Part shown: one piece after another, positions 1 to 6,132 of the stretch
Layout of the letters: every line of letters starts with the position of its first letter
How positions within the stretch are numbered: the stretch's first letter is position 1
DNA from: Phycisphaeraceae bacterium
GTDB lineage: Bacteria > Planctomycetota > Phycisphaerae > Phycisphaerales > Phycisphaeraceae
Direction of reading: 5' to 3'
DNA: 6,731 nucleotides
Assembly: GCA_029260695.1 (NCBI GenBank)
Contig: JAJDCT010000105.1
Location: 1-6,731 of the forward strand
Position numbers and translations under genes: made by a program
The notes under the pieces: generated by a model
What the model saw: the letters and a program-made list of their open reading frames with translations, nothing else
Told to the model about the DNA's origin: nothing
Database searches by the model: none

Positions 1-882
1 GGTATGTGTCACGAGCCGCACGCCTCCCAGAACCCCAAGCTGCTGATCGATACCGGCCGGGAGCTCTGCGTCGGATGCCACATGGAGATGGAACAACAAC
101 TTGCCGAAGTCGGCTTCGTACATGAGCCGGCTAAGGACAACTGCCTGGGATGCCACAACGCCCACGCGACGGACTTCCCCATGTTGGTTAAGCAAGAGCC
201 CGGGCTGCTCTGCACCACCGCCTGCCACGAAGACATCAAGCTGGCCGTTACCGAGGCGAAGCATCAACACTCCGCAGTCACCCAAGACCGCGGCTGCGTT
301 AACTGCCACACGCCCCACGGCGGCGATCTGGCAAAACTCATGAAAGACAAGCCCGTCGATCTTTGCATGACCTGTCACGATCAACCCGTCACGACGGCAG
401 ACGGCCGGATGGTCGCCTCGGTTTCGGAAGTTCAAAACCCCGATCTTATCAAGCACGGCCCCGTCGCCGACGGGAGCTGCGGGGGCTGCCACAACGTCCA
501 CGGCTCGGAGTTCGCAAAACTGCTGATCGACGAGTACCCCGCCACGTTCTATCAGCCGTTCGATCTGGAGTCATACCGCTTGTGCTTTGAGTGCCACGAC
601 GAGCAGCTCGTCCTCACCTCCGACGCCAAGGGCCTCACCGGCTTCCGCAACGGCGATACGAACATGCACTTCCTGCACGTCAACAAGGACCCGCGCGGCC
701 GAAGCTGCCGGGCCTGCCACAGCGTCCACGCCAGCACCCTCGCCCTGCACCTCCGCGAGACGGTGCCCTACGGCAAGTGGGAGCTGCCGATCAACTACCA
801 GCAAACCGACACCGGCGGGAGCTGCTCGCCGGGGTGCCACAAACCCAAGTCCTATGACCGCGACCAGCCCGTCGATTACTAA
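1..882 (+). CDS. Multihaem c-type cytochrome, doubled-CXXCH family (5' end outside window)
   Basis: This is the C-terminal 293 codons of a periplasmic or extracellular electron-transfer cytochrome; the reading frame is open from base 1 and stops with TAA at 880-882. Counting the Met codon at 4 as residue 1, canonical CXXCH sites lie at residues 22, 47, 98, 121, 159, 194 and 235. Two CX3CH sites (CTTACH at 70, CSPGCH at 274) are also present. A further site is cut by the window edge: codons 1-3 read G-M-C-H, so its first Cys should be the codon just before base 1. The sites form five pairs, and the first of each pair is followed by a His three residues later (CHEPH, CHNAH, CHTPH, CHNVH, CHSVH), the hallmark of doubled-CXXCH domains. 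The first three pairs have an identical 23-residue Cys-to-Cys spacing. That gives about ten haems in view. No membrane anchor is seen at the C-terminus. Electron partners cannot be told from sequence. The downstream secreted TPR gene is 25 nt away and probably co-transcribed. Confidence 0.93.
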   Translation, partial: GMCHEPHASQNPKLLIDTGRELCVGCHMEMEQQLAEVGFVHEPAKDNCLGCHNAHATDFPMLVKQEPGLLCTTACHEDIKLAVTEAKHQHSAVTQDRGCVNCHTPHGGDLAKLMKDKPVDLCMTCHDQPVTTADGRMVASVSEVQNPDLIKHGPVADGSCGGCHNVHGSEFAKLLIDEYPATFYQPFDLESYRLCFECHDEQLVLTSDAKGLTGFRNGDTNMHFLHVNKDPRGRSCRACHSVHASTLALHLRETVPYGKWELPINYQQTDTGGSCSPGCHKPKSYDRDQPVDY

Positions 883-907
883 TCCCAAGCCCAGTGAGGG
901 CCGACCA

Positions 908-1963
908 ATGAAACACAGCACAAACAACCCGAATCACACCCCGCGATCGGCTTACCTGTTGTTGGCCTGTCTGGCGACGCTGCTTGTCGGCGTGCCAGTA
1001 GTGTACGCGCAGGAAGACACATCCGATGAACCACCAACGATCCAGTGGCAGGCGACCGACACCGCCGGCAATAACGTCGCGGTGCCAACGCCCGGGAAAG
1101 TCAGCGTCGTCCTGTTCGTGATGGCCGACCAGGCACGCAGTGACGAGGCGATGGCGCAACTCCGGGCGCTGTTGGTCGGGCAGGCGGGGGGCACTGGGGT
1201 GCAACCTGTTGCGGTAGTCAGCGGCCACGGCGCGGGTGTCGGCGCTGCGCAGTTAGCCGGTTCAGACAAGTGGCCCTGGCCGATCGTGGTGGACCTTGAT
1301 TACCAGGCGTCCGGCCTGATGTCGGTCCACGTCTGGCCCACCACCGTGATCGTCAACGATGCAGGCAAGCGTATCGTTCACCTCCCCGGTCTACGAGAGT
1401 CTTATTCCAAGGACATCCGCGCCTACCTGGATTTCACAACCGGTGCGATTGATGGTGAAACACTCAAGCAGAGATTAGACACCAATGGCACCGTCGGCAG
1501 CACACCGAACCACGTCGCATCGCGCCACCTGCACCTGGCGCAGAGGCTTTTGGAAAAGGGCCAGGTCAAGCTCGCCCACGAGGAACTAAAACGCGGGCTG
1601 GACACCGACCCCGAAGACGTAGAGCTCCGACTTACATTGGCAGATATCCAGCTGATGATCGGTGAGCCCGCCGAGGCCCTGGCGGTACTCGATGCACTCG
1701 ATGCCGAGGCTGTCCCACCTTGGCGCATCGGAACCCTGCGAGGGCGGGCGTTGGTTGCGTCGAAGCGCTACGACGAGGCCCGTGTAGCGCTGACCGAGGC
1801 CCTGAAGATCAATCCCGACCCCGCCGAGGCTTACTATTTCATGGGCCGGGTCCACGAGCATGCCGGGGAATGGGAGTTGGCTTCCGAGGCGTACCGCAAC
1901 GCATTTGAGAAGAGCACCGCGGCGGAGGGGCTGGGCACCGCAGAAACCGCTGGCGGCGAGTGA
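908..1963 (+). CDS. Secreted thioredoxin-like (no CXXC) and TPR-repeat protein
   Basis: The product is 351 residues. The ATG at 908 is chosen because it is preceded by GAGGG (896-900) at 7 nt and opens a signal peptide: a hydrophobic run at about 15-33 ending VYA, probably cleaved before Gln35. An open frame continues upstream inside the cytochrome gene but encodes no plausible protein there. Residues about 43-190 look like a thioredoxin/AhpC-type fold: a strand VSVVLFVMA (65-73), a helix, and the WPTTVIVND strand with a likely cis-proline (Pro144). Where thioredoxins carry WCXXC, this has ADQARSDEA, so no redox-active cysteines; the only Cys (21) is in the signal peptide. Residues about 203-336 are TPR-like helical hairpins, clearest at 272-336. 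The inferred role is protein binding in the periplasm, perhaps assembly or apocytochrome handling for the adjacent multihaem cytochrome. Fold assignment is fairly sure; function is not. Confidence 0.85.
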   Translation: MKHSTNNPNHTPRSAYLLLACLATLLVGVPVVYAQEDTSDEPPTIQWQATDTAGNNVAVPTPGKVSVVLFVMADQARSDEAMAQLRALLVGQAGGTGVQPVAVVSGHGAGVGAAQLAGSDKWPWPIVVDLDYQASGLMSVHVWPTTVIVNDAGKRIVHLPGLRESYSKDIRAYLDFTTGAIDGETLKQRLDTNGTVGSTPNHVASRHLHLAQRLLEKGQVKLAHEELKRGLDTDPEDVELRLTLADIQLMIGEPAEALAVLDALDAEAVPPWRIGTLRGRALVASKRYDEARVALTEALKINPDPAEAYYFMGRVHEHAGEWELASEAYRNAFEKSTAAEGLGTAETAGGE

Positions 1964-2035
1964 ATGAATTAGCTCGCCCGGTTTACTCGGGTCCCCCGGC
2001 GTGGGTCTTGTGTTCACTGCTATCACAGACATGGT

Positions 2036-2063
2036 GTGCCGGCGTGGTAGATGCCCCTGGCAC
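2036..2063 (+). other. Stem-loop in ccmE upstream region
   Basis: GTGCCGG (2036-2042) can pair with CTGGCAC (2057-2063), seven pairs including one G-U, closing a 14-nt loop. No T-tract follows, so it is not a standard intrinsic terminator. It could be part of a structured leader RNA; significance over chance in GC-rich DNA is untested. Confidence 0.3.
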
Positions 2064-2093
2064 CTTGGTCTTTGTGGTTGGCTCGTTCCGGGG

Positions 2094-2115
2094 GTGGGAA
2101 TCTCACGGATTCCAC
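2094..2115 (+). other. Imperfect hairpin in ccmE upstream region
   Basis: GTGGGAATC (2094-2102) pairs with GATTCCAC (2108-2115) as an eight-pair stem with one bulged G and a five-base loop. It is the best local inverted repeat in the gap. Downstream bases (TGCCTTTGG) are only slightly T-rich, so termination is doubtful; an operator or RNA leader element is equally possible. Confidence 0.35.
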
Positions 2116-2360
2116 TGCCTTTGGCTGTCGAAGGTATGACGTATGTGTGCTTAGGGTGTTCGATAGCAGCTTCCCGGTGGCAGGAGGGCCCCCGGAGGAC
2201 GTTTCTCAAAGTCGAGATTTAGAGCGGCTCGATCGGGCCATACACTCTGTACGTTTCGAGCAAGTCCTTTTTGACAAGGTGTTTACGGCATCACCCGAGT
2301 CCCCGGCTGTGATGACGGGTTGGCATCATCTTTGTGTGATGTATCCCAACGCTCAGCATG

Positions 2361-2366
2361 AAGGGA
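2361..2366 (+). promoter_or_regulatory. Ribosome binding site that sets the ccmE start
   Basis: AAGGGA lies six nt before the ATG at 2373. The earlier in-frame ATG at 2358 has no purine-rich site upstream and would place this site inside the coding region, so 2373 is preferred. In-frame ATGs at 2388 and 2394 lack a better site. Confidence 0.55.
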
Positions 2367-2372
2367 CGGGCT

Positions 2373-2789
2373 ATGACACATGTGCGCATGAAGATGTTGG
2401 TTGCCGGGCTGGTCCTGATCGCCTCCGTGGGCTACCTGGCGGTGGCGGGGGTTAAGAGCGGCTGGGTCTACTACCTGCATGTGGACGACTTCGTGCAGGA
2501 TTCGTCTTACCAGGATCGGCGGGTCAGGCTTTTTGGGCTCGTCGCCAACGAGAACATCGAGGTCGCGCCTGAATTACTGACAGCGAAGTTCGACCTGCGC
2601 GGCGAAAGCATCAGCATCCCCGTGAACTACAAGGGCGTCGTGCCGGACACCTTCAAGCCCGGTGGCGAGGTGATGGTCGAGGGCAAACTCGACGAAGCCG
2701 GCGTCTTTCAGGCAGACACCCTGATGACCAAGTGTGCAAGCAAGTATCAGTCCGAAGAACACGCCAAGCGTCTGGAGGAAGCCCAATGA
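2373..2789 (+). CDS. ccmE: Cytochrome c maturation haem chaperone CcmE, CXXXY variant
   Basis: CcmE is a membrane-anchored periplasmic haem chaperone: it accepts haem at the CcmABCD complex and hands it to CcmF for attachment to apocytochrome c. This copy is 138 residues, close to the usual size. A single N-terminal membrane helix spans about residues 8-25, followed by the OB-fold beta-barrel region (about 45-115). Family landmarks include RVRLFGLV, the SIPVNYKGVVPDTFKPGGEVMVEGKL stretch (about 80-106), which matches the VSYEGILPDLF region of other CcmE proteins, and the end motif. In classical CcmE that end motif is KHDENY, with His forming the covalent haem bond. Here it reads TKCASKY: Cys121 replaces His and Tyr125 is kept. 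This is the CXXXY class known from Desulfovibrio and archaea, so it is a natural variant and not a dead gene. The stop codon overlaps the ccmF start (ATGA), so translation is probably coupled. Confidence 0.93.
   Translation: MTHVRMKMLVAGLVLIASVGYLAVAGVKSGWVYYLHVDDFVQDSSYQDRRVRLFGLVANENIEVAPELLTAKFDLRGESISIPVNYKGVVPDTFKPGGEVMVEGKLDEAGVFQADTLMTKCASKYQSEEHAKRLEEAQ
2774..2780 (+). promoter_or_regulatory. Ribosome binding site for ccmF inside the ccmE end
   Basis: GGAGGAA lies five nt before the ATG at 2786, which overlaps the ccmE stop codon as ATGA (2786-2789). It fixes the ccmF start at 2786, not at an upstream in-frame ATG at 2732 that lies inside ccmE and has no such site. Confidence 0.8.
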
Positions 2790-4885
2790 ACGGCTTGATA
2801 GGCAACCTGAGTCTGGGCATCGCGGTGTTAACGGCTGCGGGGTCGCTGTTTGCGGCGGCGGCGACGGTTAAGTTCCGCAGCGACCGGATGCTTCTCTGGT
2901 CGCGGCGACTTCTGTATGTGCTGGGGTTGGCCATCACGGTCGGGTCCGCGGCGCTGATGTATGCACTGGTCAACAGCGACTTCCACAACGCCTACGTCGC
3001 CAGCTACACCGAACGCGCCCTGCCGATGGGCTACAAGATCGCCGCCTTCTGGGCCGGGCAAGAGGGCAGCCTGATGCTCTGGGCGCTGCTGCTGGCGGGC
3101 ATGGCCGCCATCGCGGCGCACGGGTTCCGCAACAGGACACGCATCGAACAGTCTGCGATGCTCGGAGTACTGGCGCTGGTCTGCGGGTTCTTTTCGGCGC
3201 TGATGCTTTTCGCAGCCAACCCTTTCGTGCAACTGCCCGTTCAGGCGGTCGACGGCCGCGGTCTCAACCCGCTATTGCAAGACCCGTACATGATCGCGCA
3301 CCCGCCTTTGTTGTTCGTCGGGTATGCCGGGTACACGATCCCCTGGGCGATGCTGCTGGCGGCGTTGATCTCCGGGCGCAGGGACAACCAGTGGATCGGT
3401 TCGACGCGCAAGTGGCTGATGGTGTCCTGGGTCTTCCTGACCGTCGGGATCATCCTTGGCGCCAAGTGGGCTTACATCGAGTTGGGCTGGGGCGGGTACT
3501 GGGCGTGGGACCCGGTTGAAAACGCGTCGCTTCTTCCCTGGCTGACCGGCACCGCGCTGCTGCATTCGGTCATGGTCCAGCAGCACCGGGGGATGTTCAA
3601 GGTCTGGAATGCGCTTTTGATCGCCAGCACCTTCCTGCTGTGTATCTTTGGGACGTACCTGACCCGCAGCGGCGTCGTGCAGTCCGTACACTCGTTCGGC
3701 GAGTCACTGATTGGGACGTTTTTCCTGGCGTTCCTGTGCCTGTGTGTGTTGCTTAGCATCGTCGTGCTCTCTAAACAGCGGCGTCTGCTTAAGAGTGAAG
3801 ATGCCGTACAGGGGATGCTGACCCGCGAGGGCGCATTCATGGCGCTGAACGTGCTGCTGGTGCTGATGACGCTGGCCACCCTGGTCGGGACGATCTTCCC
3901 GCTTATCAGCGGCGTGGTGATGCCTCAGCCCGTGACGGTGGGAGAGGAGTTTTACAACAAGGTGGTGATCCCGCTGTCGCTGGTTCTCCTCGCGGTGATG
4001 TCGGTCGGGCCGTTGCTGACTTACGGCAAAGGCGCGGCACAGCAGCTAATCAAAAGCCTGATCCTGCCGGGTATCGCCGTAGTGGTCGGGGTTGTGGCTG
4101 CTCTGGTATTGGGTATGACCAACCCCTGGGCGTTGGCCTGCACAGCTATCACGGTCGTCGCGGTCTGCAGCGTCTGCGTCGGTCTGACCCGCACCGTCCG
4201 TCAGCGCCGTAAGATCGAAGACGAGGGACCGCTGACCGCCACCCTCCGCGTCATCGACGGCAACCACCGCCGCTACGGCGGGCAGTTCGTCCACATGGGC
4301 GTGGTCATGCTCATGGTCGGCGTCGCAGGCTCGAGCCTGTTCGGCGTTGAGGAGGACCTGACCCTCGAAAAGGGCGAATCTAAAATAGTCAACGGCTACA
4401 CCATCAAGTTCGGCGAGATACACCAGGAGCGACATGTAAACTACCTGGCCAGCTCCGCGCACATCGATCTGACCACGCCCGGCGGTGAGGTCAAGACACT
4501 GCACCCGGAGATACGCCGGTACGACAAGACCGAACAACCCAGCGCCCAGGTCGCGCTGAATTCCACGCTGGCACGCGACGCCTACGTCACCCTCGCCGGT
4601 TGGGGCGAAGGCGGCTCGCCCGTGGCTTTGCAGGTCTTCATCAACCCCCTGATCGCGTGGATCTGGATCGGTGGGATCGTCATGACCCTCGGGGCGATCT
4701 TCTGCCTCTTGCCAAGGCTGATCAAAGCAACCGCACACGCCCACGCGTCGGCGACCACGACGACGAAGCATCAATCTAGCCCCCACGCAACGGCGACGGT
4801 TTCTCTGGCGCTCGCTGGGGAAGGTCAATGCGATTCACAAACCCAAACCACAAAAACCAAACAATACGCGGAGGCCCCGAAATGA
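2786..4885 (+). CDS. ccmF: Haem lyase / cytochrome c-type biogenesis protein CcmF
   Basis: The product is 699 residues, somewhat longer than the roughly 650 usual for CcmF. It is a polytopic inner-membrane protein that takes haem from CcmE and joins it to CXXCH cysteines of exported apocytochrome. The tryptophan-rich haem-handling WWD motif is intact at 235-252 (WGGYWAWDPVENASLLPW). Four histidines fit the conserved CcmF ligands: H172 (AHPPLLFVGYAG), H260 (LLHSVMV), H302 (SGVVQSVHSFG) and H503 (FVHMGVVM). Hydrophobic segments recur from residue 5 to about 520. A periplasmic domain of about 100 residues (roughly 520-620) follows, and the last membrane helix lies around 622-644 (AWIWIGGIVMTLGAIFCLLP). 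The final 50 or so residues form an Ala/Thr/His/Gln-rich, low-complexity tail with one Cys (682), unlike the rest of the protein. The start overlaps the ccmE stop, and the stop overlaps the next gene by ATGA. Confidence 0.97.
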   Translation: MNGLIGNLSLGIAVLTAAGSLFAAAATVKFRSDRMLLWSRRLLYVLGLAITVGSAALMYALVNSDFHNAYVASYTERALPMGYKIAAFWAGQEGSLMLWALLLAGMAAIAAHGFRNRTRIEQSAMLGVLALVCGFFSALMLFAANPFVQLPVQAVDGRGLNPLLQDPYMIAHPPLLFVGYAGYTIPWAMLLAALISGRRDNQWIGSTRKWLMVSWVFLTVGIILGAKWAYIELGWGGYWAWDPVENASLLPWLTGTALLHSVMVQQHRGMFKVWNALLIASTFLLCIFGTYLTRSGVVQSVHSFGESLIGTFFLAFLCLCVLLSIVVLSKQRRLLKSEDAVQGMLTREGAFMALNVLLVLMTLATLVGTIFPLISGVVMPQPVTVGEEFYNKVVIPLSLVLLAVMSVGPLLTYGKGAAQQLIKSLILPGIAVVVGVVAALVLGMTNPWALACTAITVVAVCSVCVGLTRTVRQRRKIEDEGPLTATLRVIDGNHRRYGGQFVHMGVVMLMVGVAGSSLFGVEEDLTLEKGESKIVNGYTIKFGEIHQERHVNYLASSAHIDLTTPGGEVKTLHPEIRRYDKTEQPSAQVALNSTLARDAYVTLAGWGEGGSPVALQVFINPLIAWIWIGGIVMTLGAIFCLLPRLIKATAHAHASATTTTKHQSSPHATATVSLALAGEGQCDSQTQTTKTKQYAEAPK
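4870..4874 (+). promoter_or_regulatory. Ribosome binding site for the gene at 4882
   Basis: GGAGG lies seven nt before the ATG at 4882, within the last codons of ccmF. It selects 4882 over an in-frame ATG at 4828, which would put 18 polar residues in front of the signal peptide. Confidence 0.75.
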
Positions 4886-6114
4886 AACGCCTCGTATCAC
4901 TGACAGTCACCATCGTCGCCGTGTCGGCCCTCGCCTTGTCGAGCACGCTCTTAGCACAAGACACACAGCCGGCCGACCAGGCGCAGGCACAAGCTCCCGC
5001 CACTCAGCCGGACGGTTCGGCGATGCCCAAGGGCCACCCCGAATTGCCCCAGGGCCATCCGCAGACGCCATCCGGCCCTGCGTCAATCCCGGGGCATGGG
5101 ACCGGTGCCAGTGCGCTGGGTTCGATCGCCGTGAAGGTGACACAAGGCACACAAGACGGTCCGGCGGTCTCGGGAGGTCGTGCCGTCATACGGCTCTATG
5201 AGCAGGGCCGTCTGATCCATACGATGAATACCGAGCTGGACGCTACGGGCATGGCGATCCTTGAGGGGATCCCGCTGGGCTCGGTGATTCAGCCGGTGGT
5301 CGCTTACGATTATGCCGGCGCGACCTACGAATCAATCGGCCAGCCGATGAGTCCCAGTGACCCCGACCGGCTTATCAAATTAAAGGTCTACGAAACGACA
5401 GACGTCGCCCCAAAGTGGCAGATCTCGATGCGCCACGTCATGGCAAAGCGGATGGACCAGCACCTGCACATCACCGAGGTCTGGGCCCTTAAGAACCCGA
5501 CGGACCGCAGCTACATCGGCGTGGCCGGCGCAACTTCGGCACCGGCGGAGGATGCGGCCGGATCCGACGACGCGCACAACCAGGGCCGTACCACCCTCAC
5601 GCTCCCGCTCCCGGCCGGCGCGACCCACGTCCAGCCGGGCCGTGGATTCAGCGACTGCTGCGTCCGCGTCGAGGATGGCCACATCATCAACACGATGCCG
5701 CTGCTGCCGGGCACCACCGAGTTCCGCGTGGACTACCTGATCCCGCCAGAGGATGGGGCGTTTAGCCTGATATTGACAACCCCCGCGCCGACCGATCACC
5801 TGATGATTTTCCTCCCGGAAGACGACTCGCAAGTCACGGCGCAGGGTCTGGAGACGGGCGACCCATTCGTGGCAGGTGATAAGCGTTTCCGGATGTACAG
5901 CGCTAAGCAATTGGAGGCCGGCGCGACCACGGGCCTGGTGATCCAGGTTGGCCAGGCGGTCATGGAAAGCATCACCGGGGTGTCAGGCCCCACCGCGCAG
6001 GCCGGCGTGATCAAATGGATCGCCGGCGGAGGCGCGGGGTTGCTCGTGTTGGCCGGGACTTTCGTGTTGCTCAAGCCCTCGAAGAAACCCAGGCCCGCCG
6101 GCGCGGCCGCATGA
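4882..6114 (+). CDS. Uncharacterised ccm-linked exported protein: signal peptide, beta-sandwich domains, C-terminal anchor
   Basis: The product is 410 residues and I do not recognise it as a named Ccm component. A signal peptide covers 1-25 (MKRL, hydrophobic core, LLA before Gln26). Residues 26-75 form a disordered Gln/Ala/Pro-rich linker with repeated GHP/GHG steps (His52, 59, 72). Residues about 80-170 look like a carboxypeptidase-regulatory or transthyretin-like beta-sandwich: SIAVKVTQG, then RAVIRLYEQGRLIHT, then a glycine turn and LKVYETT. Residues about 171-360 are a second, beta-rich domain with the segment HITEVWALKNPTDRSYIGV and a vicinal Cys259-Cys260 pair. A membrane helix at about 378-398 and a short basic tail (KPSKKPRP) suggest anchoring with most of the chain in the periplasm. 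It overlaps ccmF by ATGA and precedes ccmA by 18 nt, so a role in haem delivery or apocytochrome handling is likely by context only. A CcmH/CcmI substitute is one possibility. Confidence 0.85.
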   Translation: MKRLVSLTVTIVAVSALALSSTLLAQDTQPADQAQAQAPATQPDGSAMPKGHPELPQGHPQTPSGPASIPGHGTGASALGSIAVKVTQGTQDGPAVSGGRAVIRLYEQGRLIHTMNTELDATGMAILEGIPLGSVIQPVVAYDYAGATYESIGQPMSPSDPDRLIKLKVYETTDVAPKWQISMRHVMAKRMDQHLHITEVWALKNPTDRSYIGVAGATSAPAEDAAGSDDAHNQGRTTLTLPLPAGATHVQPGRGFSDCCVRVEDGHIINTMPLLPGTTEFRVDYLIPPEDGAFSLILTTPAPTDHLMIFLPEDDSQVTAQGLETGDPFVAGDKRFRMYSAKQLEAGATTGLVIQVGQAVMESITGVSGPTAQAGVIKWIAGGGAGLLVLAGTFVLLKPSKKPRPAGAAA

Positions 6115-6132
6115 ACCTAAGTGCCTAAAGGG

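Larger units (their letters stand above)
1964..2372 (+). other. Intergenic region of about 410 nt, probable operon boundary and ccmE leader
   Basis: I see no convincing gene here. The open frames (for example 2001-2222 and 2051-2455) have no ribosome binding site, give Cys/Gly/Pro/Arg-rich translations without recognisable domains, and the second runs into ccmE out of frame. Base use is visibly more T-rich than the flanking genes. It contains a weak 4-bp stem just after the upstream stop (CCCG 1977-1980 with CGGG 1988-1991), two better stem-loops (2036-2063 and 2094-2115), and a cluster of short mutually complementary GATGA/TCATC/TGATG elements at 2309-2341. A TTGACA lies at 2271-2276 but no matching -10 follows at 16-18 nt. 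The promoter of the ccm operon should lie in this interval, since the gap separates two tightly packed gene groups, but I cannot place it. Confidence 0.6.

Noticed and set aside
587..907. Upstream extension of the TPR gene's frame into the cytochrome gene
   Set aside because: The translation there is Ser/Thr/Pro/Arg-rich out-of-frame cytochrome sequence; the signal peptide and binding site place the start at 908.
1977..1991. Possible terminator after the TPR gene (CCCG-7 nt-CGGG)
   Set aside because: The stem is only four pairs and is followed by CCCCCGG, not a T-tract.
1586..2209. Minus-strand open frame of 207 codons covering the TPR gene end and part of the gap
   Set aside because: It is mostly antisense to the TPR coding region and has no domain or plausible start context; a shadow of GC-rich codon use.
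2001..2222. 73-codon open frame in the gap
   Set aside because: It starts with GTG without a binding site and gives a Cys/Gly/Pro-rich translation; likely chance in GC-rich DNA.
2271..2276. TTGACA, perfect match to a sigma-70 -35 box upstream of ccmE
   Set aside because: At 16-18 nt downstream the bases are GC-rich (CCCGAG region) with no resemblance to TATAAT. A second pairing, TTGGCA 2320-2325 with TATCCC 2342-2347, matches only weakly. Neither is good enough to annotate as a promoter.
2051..2455. 134-codon open frame across the gap into ccmE
   Set aside because: There is no ribosome binding site, the translation has no recognisable domain and ends Gly-rich, and it overlaps the well-supported ccmE in another frame.
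4046..4828. Minus-strand open frame of 260 codons opposite ccmF
   Set aside because: It lies entirely opposite a clearly conserved gene, and its Asp/Arg/Gly-rich translation is the typical mirror of high-GC third positions.
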